The position numbers were made by a program, and so were the translations under genes. DNA of 64,000 nt from Basidiobolus meristosporus CBS 931.73 (lineage: Eukaryota > Basidiobolomycota > Basidiobolomycetes > Basidiobolales > Basidiobolaceae). Below the pieces are notes generated by a model. That model was given only the letters and a program-made list of their open reading frames with translations, made no database searches and was not told the origin of the DNA. The stretch spans positions 62,001 through 126,000 of the forward strand of contig MCFE01000055.1 of NCBI GenBank assembly GCA_002104905.1. The letters are read 5' to 3'. Below, one piece after another: positions 33,779 through 48,872 of the stretch; position 1 is the stretch's first letter, and the number at the start of each line of letters is the position of its first letter.

Positions 33779-34338
33779 AAATATATGTGTTCAGTAAAGC
33801 ATCCAGTAACGCTTTAGGTTGTCTTGAATGAACCCATAGATAGGTTGTCAGCACTGGAATATGCAAATTATAAGGTAAAGGTATTTCAGATTTCAGCCAA
33901 TGTTTTGGACTAATGGCTACTCTTCTAGAAAACTCGAGATACACAAATGGCAGATCAGTCTGAATCTTGAGAAATCATGGACGGTGTATATCATCGTCAG
34001 AATAGTAAGCATGCATAGACACAAGAAAATCAGAGAATCGTATGAGAGTTAACTTTCCAAAAGAAATACTAGTTACACTTACCATATTTACACTGTAAAG
34101 GTGGAAATGAGTGTTGATTAACATTTGAATACCATCCCAAGATTTATATCGAATTGATCCAGAAGACCTTACTTGATCAGAGTAGACATCCAAACAATAA
34201 AAGAATGTTACACCGCCGTTTTCAAGGAAATGTTGGTTTATATAAGTAATTTTATGGCCACTGGAAGATTGGGATGTGTAGTGTTTTCAAAGCGATGAGT
34301 TAAGAGTCTGACGTAGAGTATATCAAGAGCGGTAGAAT
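33779..34338. other. Intergenic region
   Basis: Lies between the possible small gene and the nucleotide-sugar dehydratase 3' end. No coding signal was supported. Confidence 0.4.
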
Positions 34339-35986
<1,648 letters not shown>

Positions 35987-38900
35987 TAGGGAGTTACGGA
36001 CGTGACTTGGAGTTTAGGCACCTTAAAGGGCAAATATCAAACTTCTCAACTATGGGGCCTGGAAGTATTCATATTACGAACTGCTTCTTACTATTCAAGG
36101 AAATTGGTTTGTCCATTTTTGGTTGCATCCTTGAGGAAATTTACATATTTGATAAGCGATCAATTCAATAGTGGCAAATTGAATTAATTAAATGCCACTT
36201 GATATTGGTTAAATTTTTAAACTTGGAGTGATAATTTAAATCAAAGACCTGGACCCAAGAGACTTGTCTACAGATGAGAATTGACAGCAAGGTTCGAAAA
36301 GATCGCCAAATATTGTAAAAACCTCAACCCCAACATATATGAATATAGAAGGCCAAGCGTTTTTACTCTACTTATCAGTAATTTCACCATGTTCAGTGTT
36401 ATGGCAATTGTTTCTTACGTGAAAAGTGTAACGCTAACGGATATTACACCTTCTGCATTGAGAGCTACCAACCTCTTCAACTTCACGCGTGAGATGACTA
36501 GCATTATTATTGGTGACTAAAACCAAGCCATTTTCCAATTGGTGAAGAGTATACAATTTGCAAATGAATCAGATGTGCCTGCGTTAACTATGCTTACCAG
36601 CCGAGCGATACAAGTACTCTAATAACCAAATCTTAGTGATATGATATAATTCAAAATTGTCAATAACGTGGTTAACAAATATTTTAATCTTGTAAACGCG
36701 ATTGCTCCTATGATATCAGTAACATCTGTACCTCTACATCTGGTATCATATAGTTAAGGTAATCACGATGATCCCAGACTTGGCATGACTGTTACTCAGT
36801 ACAGAAATATCAGTACCACGTAAATACCATTAATACCATGATTGCCTACAATATATATTGAAACACAATAACGCGTTTGGTAACAAGAAATTATGCGTTA
36901 GGCATACATTTAACTCTGAAATTACCATTGGCATCTTTGATATATTATCGTAATTTCCTCAACGCATACCATTATATTCTACGAAACATCAAGTGACACT
37001 TGGGACAGACGCCTCTCCACTTTGTGTCCCAAAATCTCGTCTAATTCGCTAATAGATCGTTCTGTATAACAATGAACAAGAATAGGCAGGCATGGGGTGA
37101 CGTTAGTGAACCAACAAATCAGTATTGCACTAACCATATATACACTCTTGGGAAGAAATATGTAACAAAGGCCATCGTTAACTGCGGGATTCTTCATAAC
37201 CAGTAAATAGATAGGGACATACACTTTTGGTTCATGGCCTCCATGATGATTATCCATGAAATGACCACAAGGACCCGGAGTTAGGTTAGCCAAATTTAGA
37301 AGAGAGACTCATGACCTAAAGCCAATCGTTGATGCCAAGCTGTAAACTTTATTTTGTCAAGGCCTAGACGTCATTCGTTCCAGACTACAAGATTTTATCT
37401 ATGACGTCCTAAAAGGATCGAATATCTGATACCACAGCACTATCAGATTTACAAGATGTCAAATTGATTACGGTTTTTTGTGTGCAAAGTCCCACAACGC
37501 AAACCAGATGACAAACACCAAGAAAAACATCACACATCCTGGACTCAGCATTTGAATAATACGTGATGAAATAAGAAAATCCGGCACTTGAATTTTTTAT
37601 AAGATTAAAGCAATGCAGGCAAGGCAATACTTTTATCTTATAGCATTGTTCATCCAAATGAATATCATTAATTCGAATTTTCTGTTCGATATAGAGGGAT
37701 TTCATTGGTAATCATGGGCGTCGTATTATGCCCACGCCTCAGATTCCTCCAAGGATAAAGCAGACATGTTAGCAAAGGGTCTTTCCTAGTATATACAAAT
37801 CTTCTATACTCATCACATTGATTTCCTTATGAGTAAGCGCTAGAGATGGGAAGTTATTTTCTGAGGGAGCGACGTGTACCAAATTGATGTCGAAATCCTC
37901 CAACCCTAATTTTAATCTAGTAACTAATAGCTAACCATGGAAATCAGACGATCTTCTAATAGAACATCCAATATATGTTGTTGCCCGTCACCTGGAATGC
38001 CAAAATAATCTGGGTATCCTTTTTGCGCAGAAGTGATTATCGATGTATAGTTTTTCTGTATATTTTTGACTCTGATTTCAAAGCTATACTGCTACTTTTC
38101 TGTTTTGACTTCGAATGATGGTGTTAGATTTTCTCGCTACAAGGTTTGTATAATACAAAAAATCGGATAAACCCATAAGTACCTCATTTTCTAAAAAAAC
38201 TGGATGTTTCCAAGATATTATCTGGTTTCATAAATACCGAGGATGGTGAGTATCTGGATGATCCAATGATCGATTATCACCCTTCCTCAGCTCTTGATAA
38301 ACCCGGCTATTATCGAATTCTGATTGCCCGGCTTCATAATTGGACGCCTCTTTATTGATGGCCTCGACTCACGATTGAGGTTTGACGTACCAAAACGTGG
38401 TTTTTGTAGAATATATTTTTTCACTCGTGTAGGCGTGGCTTTGAAGTTGGGCATCATGTACATGGAGTTCACCTAGAGTCTTGTATATTTTGATGTGAAG
38501 AGGATAAATATAAACTCCCTGTTATACTACATAGAGCAGTATCATATTCCTGTAGATATAAGAAACACTATTTGTCACGAGGGCAATCGGGATAAGCACA
38601 CGCAACCATACCTACACGAGGCTGGTAGAACTTCGGAATGATTACAACTAGACGGTATTTCCATCATCAGATTATAATAAATATATACGATTCCTATTTC
38701 AGTCGCGTTGTGTTTCTTGAAAAGTCAAGTGGAATCAGTGCATCCTATTAGGAAGATTCTGGTGATTTTAATGGTACAACTATAGACGAGTGTCTTGATC
38801 AATAAGAGTACCCTATTTGATTTTGTAAAATTGAGAACTCGGTATTAAATTTATCAGCGTTTCTTCAACGCTTAGTCTGCCGTCAAACCTCTCCAATAAT

Positions 38901-39008
38901 TTGTAACAAGCAAACACTAGTTTTCACTTAAATAGAACACTGATTTCCTGGATTTGATTGAATCATTTCCTGAGTTGAGGCTATTTACTTTTCTCACATT
39001 TCTCACAC
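35987..39008. other. Three-kilobase gene-poor stretch
   Basis: It lies between divergent genes. Minus-strand frames at 36979-37293 (104 codons), 37409-37705 (98) and 38287-38472 (61; basic, ends IAGFIKS) are open, but I see no domain, splice logic or family. It is AT-rich throughout. Confidence 0.35.
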
Positions 39009-40382
39009 ATGAAGCTCAATATTTATTCTACTACTTTGCCATCCGATAGCACTAGTTTTATTCCACAACCTATATATTCACCAAATACACCCACACTTCA
39101 CAAACAAGAGAGCAGGCACGCTATGAATGTAAAAGATCCTGCTGAAGTAAAGAGAACAGTTATGCTTGACCACCTAAGCTCAGACGGATCCGAAGAATGG
39201 TCCGCTAATTGTGATAAAAAGTCTAAATTTGCACCTCCTTCTAAGAAACCTTGTCGACGTCAAAAATCCGCTACTCCAGGATCTGAGACATCTGAGGGAC
39301 TACGGTGCTCAAATTGTCAAACTACCACTACTCCTCTCTGGCGTCGCAATCCCCAAGATGGAGAGCCGTTGTGCAATGCATGTGGCTTATTCCTGAAACT
39401 GCACGGCATCGTTCGTCCTCTCAGCTTGAAAAGTAATGTGATTAAGAAAAGAAACAGGAACCCCATTGGAACAATGGCAAAGTTTGGTCGTCATACTGGT
39501 TTGGTATTTGGTACAGTTGCTAGTAACCGAGGCGCTGGTTGTGAAGGTGTTTTATTGTTTGAGCCATTCGATAAATCAGCGGAAGCAAATCCCAAAATGT
39601 TACGGAAACTCCCAAATAGCTTGGCTGGCTCTGATATGTTGTCTGCGAACCCGACAGTACCGTCCTCGCCATTGAAGTTCATATCCCATTCAACTGTCAA
39701 ATATCCCAGCTCGAAGATTGAGAAGAATTCAAGTTTGGCGGACAAAAGGAGTCGCGAATCATCGGATTCATCTTCAGAGTTCTACCAAGAAAACTTAGAA
39801 AGTCTGCCGCTATCTCAAAGTATGCATTCAAGCCCATACGGGAGTGCATCAGCTCAAAATTCGGAACCGTATAGTACCTCGTATACAATCCCAACGAACC
39901 ACATGACAGATGTGATTGGCTCTACTTCCAACTCCAAACCTGGATATCCAAGTACCTCCCAAAGCCTGGTGGATCCGTTTAGCTGGCTATCCAACCCAGC
40001 TGATCATGTTACAAGTATGTCTTTACCCAACGATCACCACCTTGCTCACTGCGAATCAGAACCATTGCCAAGCTACTCTTGTACAAATATTCCTATGACA
40101 TATTCACCTGTCGCGTTTAATACTCTACTTCCCATGGTGCCCATGAATCAAGTGGACTCACAGCCAAGTATTCAAACCAGTATCCGGGATTTTGAACTCG
40201 ATCACAGCAACCAAGGCAGCCCAGAGAGTTTTTCCTCGCCAGAATTTCCAGGGCCCAACCCGCCAGCCAACTATATGTATTCGCTAAATCAAACTTGGCA
40301 GTCTTGGAATATTGACAGAAATCAACTTCCATCTTTTCCGGTTGAGTCTACCTCGGCACCCGAATACCCGTCTACCTCATAG
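39009..40382 (+). CDS. AreA/Gaf-type GATA zinc-finger transcription factor, single exon
   Basis: Sequence-specific nuclear regulator. One class IVa GATA finger lies at about residues 100-125 ([28 protein letters not shown]) followed by the basic tail [19 protein letters not shown]. It has the 17-residue loop and the sequence of nitrogen regulators AreA/NIT2/Gaf1 rather than of siderophore or light regulators. The remaining ~300 residues are Ser/Pro/Asn-rich and probably disordered activation regions. The AreA N-terminal domain is not present; the window's second GATA gene (60633-62928) has it. No intron interrupts the 457 codons, unlike the second gene. The start [13 protein letters not shown] is the first ATG of the frame. 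Confidence 0.9.
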   Translation: MKLNIYSTTLPSDSTSFIPQPIYSPNTPTLHKQESRHAMNVKDPAEVKRTVMLDHLSSDGSEEWSANCDKKSKFAPPSKKPCRRQKSATPGSETSEGLRCSNCQTTTTPLWRRNPQDGEPLCNACGLFLKLHGIVRPLSLKSNVIKKRNRNPIGTMAKFGRHTGLVFGTVASNRGAGCEGVLLFEPFDKSAEANPKMLRKLPNSLAGSDMLSANPTVPSSPLKFISHSTVKYPSSKIEKNSSLADKRSRESSDSSSEFYQENLESLPLSQSMHSSPYGSASAQNSEPYSTSYTIPTNHMTDVIGSTSNSKPGYPSTSQSLVDPFSWLSNPADHVTSMSLPNDHHLAHCESEPLPSYSCTNIPMTYSPVAFNTLLPMVPMNQVDSQPSIQTSIRDFELDHSNQGSPESFSSPEFPGPNPPANYMYSLNQTWQSWNIDRNQLPSFPVESTSAPEYPSTS

Positions 40383-42796
40383 ATATCTCTGTATACTCCG
40401 CCTTTCTCATACTACTCAATGGACATAATTTAGATTTTTTTGCACATACTTAATATAGAATGAAGCACCTTTTGGCTTCACCTCTTTTCACTCCAATTTG
40501 ACCTTGAAAGTTATCTGATGTTGTTAGTAATGAAATCCGGGCAGATGTATTTTTACTCGTCATTTCCTTTGTGCTCAAAGGTTCATGAATAACTTTATTC
40601 TGGAAGGCCTGTTTACAAATGATATTGGCGAAGGGCGTGATATCGTCATTTTAGTGCTTCATGCATATATCTAGCACCGGCATGATAGGCAAACAAAAAT
40701 GGGGTAGCAGTCGGAATACATATACTTAGAACGGGGCATGCTTCATTAGAAACTTGAGGAACAATTATCAACCTTTTTCAATGGAATGTAAAGTAAGATA
40801 TTTGAAAGATGAGCCAATTTGGAGATATTTGTGGCTTGTCTCAACGTGGAACCCACTTTTTAGTACTCTATTGATTGTTCGACGTTAAGCTATTTTACTT
40901 TATACAGTACATAAATGACAACGTTTTCCCGATTATCCCAAGTCAAAGCACCATGTTATCTGGCTCCACTCAACTCAACCCTAAGCACAATCACGTCTGA
41001 TTTTGGGTTCACCAATCATACTTGCTTGTTGACAATGCGTCAACCTCGGAGTTGAAATTTACCAAGGATTTCCGACACCCAATTTGGCTCTTGTTTCCGA
41101 AAATATACGATGTGGTGCACCGCGACTAAAGTTCTCTACCAATGGTCACCAGCAGATCAAACTGATCCTGGAGGTCTTGATTTGCCAGAATACTTTACCT
41201 AATCCAATAAATATTTTGGAATTCAAAAAAGAATTTCCAGGATCATGCAGAAAATTGTAGTTATCAGGAGTGGAGTTCAAGTGATAATCATGGCTAACTC
41301 CCTTTCCATATTCCGTATGCACAACTACGGAACGGACAGATGCCTTCAATAGAATCAGGGGTATAGCACACCCGTAAATCTTAGAATAGCTATTGAAATG
41401 GAGAAAGTGAACGGTACATTTCTAAAGTTAGGTGATATGATCATGGGATTTCCTTTGGAACGTATTCCAGGCCTATGCTCAGACTTCCTAAGACTCCATG
41501 AGTATCTCGATATCGGAGATTAAATCAACGCGCTGATGAAAAATTCAAGTTTCCTTCAATAAGGAACCCGCGATTCCCGGTTCCTGGATCTTTGGCCCAA
41601 AGGAATTCATACAAAACATCACAATCCCTTTACTCAAGTAAGGGGTGTTCGAGGTGAATGTATGTGATATGAGTATTACCTTCCCATGCGAATATATCGC
41701 TGAGCAACAGCTTCCTATACTGGTGGCATGAAATAATATCACTATAGACCCCGCGCATATATATCCTTGAAATGCGCATTTATATATTAGTAGTTTATCA
41801 GGGCCAAGTGACATTTACGCATATTGTATTCCTTCAACAAGAGATTGTCCTATAGGGGACGAATATCTCGAAATCTTCACATTTGATTGTCATGTATAAA
41901 CTTATAAAATTTTCGATGCCAGGTGAGATATATTATAATCGCTAACAGCATGAGCTATTTACCATTACGTCATTTAGAAACAGATACCTGATCAAGTAAC
42001 TCACCACCATATTATATATTGAAAATTACGTGTCAATTTAGTTATTGCTAGCACATTTGTTTAGATCAAAACAGTGATCAAGCGAATCCCGATTTCTCAA
42101 TCGGTCATCAATCCTTTGCTGATTATTAGGTTCCAAGAGCACTTATAAGTACGAGAAACATGCTAGTAGATATTAAAAGCCAAATTTTAATTGAATACAC
42201 GTATATTTGGTATACATAGCGACCAAGAATTTGAAAGCATGTTTGTAGGTCGAGTTGGAAGAGAACGTTAGTTATTCATTGAACTCAACATAGGGCCTGC
42301 TTTAGAAAAGGATGCTGTATATGATTATCATTGTGCTCAATATTAAGAGCTAACATATGCGTTAAGGGAAGGCAGACCAAGAGACCCTCAGAGATTGAGG
42401 AAAGATGGGTTATTGAGCGTATTAAACAGAATACAGCCAGTAAGCAGAATGTATATCAAATTGCTCTAACACCTGTCTAATGTGAAAATGGCATGGTTCG
42501 GGTGACAGCATATTCCTGGGCATATTGAACGATATAGATAATTGTTTGATCTTTAATCGAAATACAATTTCAACTGAATTCATTCATGAAGATCTGTAAC
42601 ATACATAACTCTCCTGTAATACGTATATTTAGTTGACTAAATCAAAGTGAAAAATAAGATCAAAAAATGGAACCAATCAGGGAGTGTGAAATTTTTCAAC
42701 TGGCTGCATGGGCTCTGTTAAAATCATCCCCATTGCTTTTTGTCGAACTCCTTCTCTCTCGCTCCCTTTGCGGTCGTTTAATAGTAATCATTAATC
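40383..42796. other. Gene-poor stretch
   Basis: About 2.4 kb. A minus frame at 41545-41814 (89 codons) has no recognisable motif. The last ~150 bases, with a CT-rich run (CTTCTCTCTCGCTCCCTTTG) just before the ATG, form the RPL37 promoter and leader. Confidence 0.4.
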
Positions 42797-43286
42797 ATGG
42801 TATGTATGCAACCACAGTACTCTGCGATAATCTTATTCTAGACTACCACATCAAATTCAGTTTTACGAATAAGAGGCTCATTGACGGATGGATCAACTCA
42901 TAAGTATGGATATGCTTATACGAGACTGAGCCTTTGTCGCAATATTCAAGTTTTCATCAATCATTTATGCTTGCGGTTTAGTAACAAAATTTAAAATATA
43001 ACAGACTAAGGGTACTCAAAGTTTCGGTAAGCGTCACACCAAATCCCACACTCTTTGCCGTCGTTGCGGTAAGCGTTCCTTCCACAACCAAAAGAAGACT
43101 TGCGCTAGCTGCGGTTACCCAGCTGCTAAGATCAGAAGCTTCAACTGGGGTCAGAAGGCTAAGCGCAGAAAGACTACTGGCACTGGTCGTATGAGATACC
43201 TCAAGGATGTTTCCCGTCGCTTCAAGAACGGTTTCCGTGAAGGTACTCAAGCTCAAAAGCAAGCTCCCAAGACTGCTTCTGCTTAA
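42797..43286 (+). CDS. RPL37: 60S ribosomal protein L37 (eL37)
   Basis: Zinc-binding protein of the large cytosolic ribosomal subunit that sits on 5.8S/25S rRNA. Exon 1 is just the ATG (42797-42799); intron 42800-43004 is 205 bases with donor GTATGT; exon 2 is 43005-43286. The 94 residues begin (M)[18 protein letters not shown]. The zinc finger is CRRCGKRS...CASCG (C-x2-C, C-x2-C), followed by [20 protein letters not shown] and [20 protein letters not shown]. An intron immediately after the start codon is also found in animal RPL37. Codon use is strongly biased, as in highly expressed genes. AATAAA at 43332-43337 is the likely polyadenylation signal. Confidence 0.97.
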
Positions 43287-43627
43287 ACTTGACTGAATTG
43301 ACTGTATGCCACGATTGTCTACTCAATTCCTAATAAAGCCTAACGTTAGTTATACTTGATGTTCCGATAATCAACCATCTAAATATTGAATTGATGACTT
43401 GGTAGACAGCACAATCTGATTTGAAATCATGATGCAATCACTAAGAAGACCATGAAATTATACAGTCACTGTAATTTAATCGATGGTCAATGATTGTTTG
43501 ACAGTCTAGTCTTCTATATTAACCAGTTCAACACCATAGTCGTTTTCTTTAATATCTTGTGAAAATTTGGGTCTTAAAGCGCATATTCTCTTGTAGATTC
43601 TATTACCACTTTTAATAGCTGTACAAA
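43287..43627. other. Intergenic region between RPL37 and the DCAF8-like gene
   Basis: Holds the RPL37 3' end (AATAAA at 43332-43337) and the next promoter. No gene. Confidence 0.5.
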
Positions 43628-45820
43628 ATGATCCCTACAATTGGTTTTGGTTCTGGGTCTACTGTATACAAGCATAATACTAGCCAGGCAGCACCTGATG
43701 AAATATTGGCTGCCCGAGAGCTGAATCTAAACACATCTCCGTATTATTTCCGGCGCAAGATTTACGGAAACGTCAACTTGACAACTAGGTTGAAGTTGCA
43801 TAAGAAGCTTGAAGGTCATGACGGCTGCGTAAACACCGTCGCTTGGAACAGAAAGGGGGATTTGATCCTCTCAGGCTCAGGTAGAGCTTAGATTTCCCAA
43901 TTTTAAAGGGTATTTTGCTCATGTAGAGTTGTACATAGATGACTGTCGCTTGAACATTTGGAATCCGTGGCTCTCTTCCCCATTGATTACCTCCATCCCG
44001 TCAGGTCATCAGCGGAATATCTTTTCTGCTCAGTTCTTAGTCAATTCAAACGACAGAAAGATCGTTTCGTGTGCAATGGATGGAGTAACTCGGCTCACTG
44101 ATTTGGACTTGTATGAAAGAAGACGTGATACGGACTCCTGGGATCCTTCTCCTGCATTCCACTGCCATAGTGACCTGACCTATGAGGTTGCACCTGACCC
44201 TGTTGATCCAAATATATTTTTCGACTGCTCTGATGATGGCAAAGTCAACTCATACGACTTGAGAATTCGCACTAGCTGCAACTGCCAACATGGTTGTGAC
44301 CGTCATACGCTTTTGAATATCAATCCTGAGGATGCAGTCATCTCGTTATGGGGCAGTAATATGAAAGGTGTTTCACCTCTTTCTATTGACCAGTAACATA
44401 CTAATCCGGGCTTTTACATGTCTCTAGAAATTAGAGGGATCAGCATTCGTCCAGATAACCCGGTATATTTTGGAATCGCTTGTTCGGATGACAGTGTTCG
44501 TATTTACGACCGCAGGTTCATCTCTCACATCCAGCGACCACCCTCGCATGTATATGGCTTTATCCCTGATCATTTACGAGAAAAACATGTGAATCGTACC
44601 GCTCGCTCATGGAGGTTGAGCGACGCCAACCGAATCACTTCATTAAGATTTGATCCTTCAGGAACTGGCCAGTTGTTAATAAGCTACAGTAGAGATAAAA
44701 TCTATTTGATAAATCCCTTACTAGGAAGTGCAGACAACATCAATACAAACAAGCGAGAACAAAAAGAATCAACATTCTTGTCAAGCCCAAGGAAGAAGAA
44801 CAAAGATGATGGCCAGTTTGATTCTTCAGAAGTAGGAGGGAGCAAGGGCGTTGGCTCAGGTAGGGATATTATTCCTGAATTTAGAGACTGCTTTCTAATG
44901 TAGATATATGGTCCTTGATATCTCAGGTGTAGGTACCCCAATGGAGGTTTCTTCTGGTGCTGGATCAGATATCGAAGTTGGAATTGATCAACACATATTT
45001 CCTGAAAAAGATTTGGCCAAGCCCGATGAAGCTCTGCCGGGATATTCCGAGATTTCTGAACCAGGCACATCTATTGTTAGTCTTGTTTGAATTTTATTTT
45101 CTGAAATTCCCTCTAATGTAACCATGTGTAGTCGGCTGATCATCAAGAGGCCGTCACTCAGGAATACAACGATGGATGTCTAGACCTGGATGAAGACGAG
45201 AGTGACGACAGTGTTTCTGGGGACACTGCTGGCGATTTGGAGACAGTTCTTGGGGGACAGAAAGATATTGTTCAAACTTACGATGGACATCGCAATTGGG
45301 AAACTATGGTAAGTAGAATTTGGAGTACAGTTGTAGCTAGGTGTGTCATTAATTACATGCTTTGTTTTTATAAGATTAAAGAAGTCAACTTCTATGGGCC
45401 AAACTCTGAATATATAGTGTCCGGCTCTGATGATGGAAGGATATTCATCTGGGAGAAAAACGGTGGAGAAATCAAGCATTTATTGAAAGGAGACTCAGTA
45501 AGCATTACATTCGCTTTGTTGCTCTCATAATCTAACCAACACATTGGCAGCGAGTGGTGAATTGTGTTCAGCCTCACCCGCATGACCCTATTCTGATGAG
45601 CTCTGGGATCGATAATGACATCAAACTATGGCATCCAGACGGATCCTCTAGACATGACCAAGCGTACATAAGAAACATTGTTCAACAGAACAAAGAGATC
45701 TCTGAGAGAGATCATGAAGAGGATGATTCAAGAATGATTGTACTGCCTTCTGGGATGATTCTGCACATGATTGCTGCGTTTAGCGAGCGCGGCGGAAGGG
45801 ATTTATTTAACTTCGATTAG
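43628..45820 (+). CDS. DCAF8-like WD40 protein (CUL4-DDB1 substrate receptor)
   Basis: Exons 43628-43880, 43939-44367, 44428-44859, 44927-45075, 45132-45308, 45375-45497 and 45551-45820 join in phase to 610 residues. WD40 repeats begin with LEGHDGCVNTVAWNRKGDLI and SGSDDCRLNIWNPW. VNSYDLRIR and SVRIYDRRF are DWD/WDxR-type boxes through which DCAFs bind DDB1. VNFYGPNSEYIVSGSDDGR with IFIWEK, and RVVNCVQPHPHDPILMSSGI with IKLWHP, match the last repeats of DCAF8. An acidic low-complexity insert (about residues 370-440, DLDEDESDDS) sits between repeats, as in the family. By homology it is a substrate receptor of a CUL4 ubiquitin ligase. The substrate is unknown. Confidence 0.9.
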
Positions 45821-47117
45821 TGTGCTCCATATCAGATATCTACAAGATTCCCCGTTGAAAGTTTACCAGAGGATTACATCTTCTGACTCTACAGCATAGA
45901 TTTGTCTCGAAATATATACATCGACTAGCTAGTTGCGTAGAAGTCTATTCATCAAAGATTACCGCTTGTTTTTTGGATAACACCATTGGTCATCACGGAG
46001 TTGTTCCGATACCAACTCCTGACATTATTTTACCTTTTTTCCATCTTCCAATTGGACAGGCGGAGGCACTATTTCACGAAAGCTTTGTGTTAAAGCCTTG
46101 TCTCGTTGATTAAATTATGTTGATATCACTACATTGCAGTCTTTCAAGGAGAGCTCTCGCTATTTATTGGATACACAACGGTGTTATTTCAGTAAGCCGA
46201 AGTGCTGAATAGGAGCCTTTTGAATTTTTGAGACAGCAGGAGGAAGCTTCCTTTGCTTAAATACTACTAGTGCCAATTTTATCCAGATCAATATTTGGAT
46301 TTTGACACACGATGATTGTGCTGTGTATGGTACAGCAGAATTTATACTGCGAGAACATGAGTTGGATAAATAGTAGAGTAAATTGGTTCGTAGTCATTGG
46401 TGTACTATTGCTGTTTGTCATGAATACTTGGATGTAGATCCATTCTCTAACAATTTGGCTTGACAATACTCCGTATTGGTAAGATAAACAATATTCTCTA
46501 TCCTGGTATCACATCCCACTATTCCTGCCAGATAACATTACACAGGGCTCGGAAACCGAATGCTGTATCAGTCAAGGTGGAGTTCATATTAATGAAGCGA
46601 TTATTCAACCATAACACTTTAAGAACAAAATATCTTGAAAGAGTCTTGGAACAAATCTGAAGGCTGGAAAGCAGAGAGAGGCCTCCCGTGTACTCCATCG
46701 CTGATTCTAATGTCTACTTTTCTTTGCAAACAAAATTATATTCTTGATTGATGATTATCATGTTTTGTCAAAGTAACCTCTATTCATCAAGTTAAATGGG
46801 GTGTATTAGTTCAATATCAAAATCCATAGAATTCTATCCAAGAATTGGTAGTAAGTTCTGTGCTGAAGAAATGCGAACTGGGGTTGGACAAGATTCATAA
46901 TAACCTTTACATGTCAAAATAAAAATATGATATTGATCGAAGTCTATTATTGTGACAAACATTGTAAGATCTGATAGTTTGAGGATGACCTAGTTTAACG
47001 CATGGATATGACGGTGGGGTGGGCCAATTTCATTGGACAATTCTGGGAGTTATGTTAAAATATATTTTGGTGAAAATCAAATTCAATAGAATAACTTCTG
47101 CAGAAGACAAATTGAGT
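45821..47117. other. Intergenic region
   Basis: About 1.3 kb between two plus-strand genes. Nothing recognisable. Confidence 0.45.
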
Positions 47118-48478
47118 ATGGAAGTTAATAGAGACGAGGCATTGAGGTGTCTGGAGATTGCCAAAAAACACTTCACAGGCAACAACCGTGCTAGCGCGTT
47201 GAAGTTTGCCAAGAAATCTATAGCACTGTATCCTACGTCTGAAGCGGAGAAGTTTCTATTAAAGGTAGAAGAATCTCCTGATGAACCTTCTGATCCCCCA
47301 CCTGCTTACGAAGCCTCTACCACTCCCGAAGCCTCCACCACATCATCCAAGCCCAAAATTACTGAACACAATCCTGGCCGGCAAAATAAGTCATATACAA
47401 AAGAGCAAGTAGAGGCAGTCAAGAAAATCAAAACTTGCAACCCTAATGATTTTTACGCAATCTTGGGAGTCGAAAAATCTGCCAGTGAAGTACAGATAAA
47501 GAAAGCCTATAGAAAAGTAAATTATTACTTTCGGCACAAACTGGAACCAGCCATGGGTTAACATCTCCATTTATTCCTGCACTATAATAGCTAGCACTGC
47601 AATTTCATCCTGACAAAAACTCCGCCCCTGGGGCTGACGAGGCCTTTAAACGTAAGTTTATGCATACATCTTCCTAAATCATTCAGTATTTTTAATTGTG
47701 TTCTCCTTGGCAGTTATTAGTAAAGCTTTCTCCATTCTAAGTGATAGCGACAAGAAAGAGCAATTCGATCGATTTGGCTCCGACCCAGACTCCCGAAGCT
47801 CTGGTATGAACGGGTTTTCTGGAAACGCACGCGGCTTTCAGTTCGAAGATGAAATCAATCCTGAACAATTGTTTAATATGTTCTTTGGTGATTTTGGTGG
47901 TAAGTGGCTTTGTGGCTCGTCGAGATTTTGAAGATAATGCTGAAGGTTACAAAACCATAGGATTCCAGGCCGCCACCTTTGCAGGCCCTAATGGGGTTCG
48001 CTATCGTCGGTACTATCAGGCAGGCCAAGGAGCTCGTCGCGGTCCAGCTGAATCGGATACATTTACATGTCTCAAGTTGCTGCCGTTCATCCTTCTTTTC
48101 TTGTTCTCAATCTTTTCATCATTATTCAGTGGTATAAGCTCAAATCCGAGTTATTCTTTTGAATCGACGGGGCAGCTGAACCATCGTCGTGAGACCCCTA
48201 GGCGCCATGTTGAATACTTTGTTGATCATCAGGAGTTCAACGACTATTTTTCAAACACTGCGTCTAAATCCAAGTTGAAGCAGTATGAAGATAACGTGGA
48301 GAGCCAATATTATCGATACTTAGTGCAGCTTTGTAATCGTGAGGAGCAGCTAAAACACCATGCTATAGTGCGGGCTCAAGGATGGAACCCCTTTACGACT
48401 GATAAAGAAAAACTTAAAAAAGCCCAAGAAATGCGGTTGCCTCATTGTGAAAAAGCTCAAGCCTTCCTAGTATGGTGA
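47118..48478 (+). CDS. DNAJB12/DNAJB14-like ER-membrane J-protein
   Basis: Exons 47118-47516, 47591-47651, 47714-47899 and 47961-48478 give 387 residues. The N-terminus has a TPR-like helix pair (EALRCLEIAKKHFTGNNRAS, ALKFAKKSIALYPT), then a J domain (DFYAILGVEKSASEVQIKKA, HPD in LQFHPDKNSAPGADEAF, FSILSDSDKKEQFDRFG), a Gly/Phe-rich linker (FGDFGGFQ), one membrane segment (LLPFILLFLFSIFSSLF) and a C-terminal DUF1977 domain ending LPHCEKAQAF. This order is that of DNAJB12/14, tail-facing ER chaperone partners of Hsp70 used in ER-associated degradation. The start ATG at 47118 (MEVNRDEALRCL) matches the family's usual opening. Confidence 0.93.
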
Positions 48479-48872
48479 AGGTGAAGGTTATCACTTTTTC
48501 CAAAGCTGTCTCAAGTATATGTAGAGAACTATGTGATGCTCGATGTTTTGTTTCGCATGTGTCCCTACTCCTTATATTCGTCAAGTTCACTTCTCGGCGC
48601 TCTCAATCTCCTTCGTTCGAACTCTGTAATCAGCCACATCCTTCGACATTCACATTTTACTCGTACTTATATTCTCCTCCGACCTAGTACACTGTTACAT
48701 CAAACGATAAATAAAAGTCATTCTTCGTAGCATGGGATTTATATATTTGATCTTTCAGATCACCAAATTAGCGCATTGACAGTCAACTCGGAATTTTTTT
48801 ACCAGCCTGTTATAAATCGAAACAAGTTGGATATGCTGCTGAAGAAAATTGAACCAAGTGGACGGGCCAACG
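48479..48872. other. Short intergenic region
   Basis: Contains AATAAA at 48710-48715, a possible polyadenylation signal of the J-protein gene. No gene. Confidence 0.45.

Noticed and set aside
36979..37293. 104-codon minus-strand open frame
   Set aside because: No motif, no splice partner and no coding-like composition; kept only as part of the gene-poor stretch.
41545..41814. 89-codon minus-strand open frame
   Set aside because: Isolated, no recognisable domain, and AT-rich sequence of this length is expected to contain such frames.
47849..47960. Unspliced reading through the third intron of the J-protein gene
   Set aside because: It breaks the frame of the J domain; splicing at 47899/47961 restores the Gly-Phe linker and the family order.
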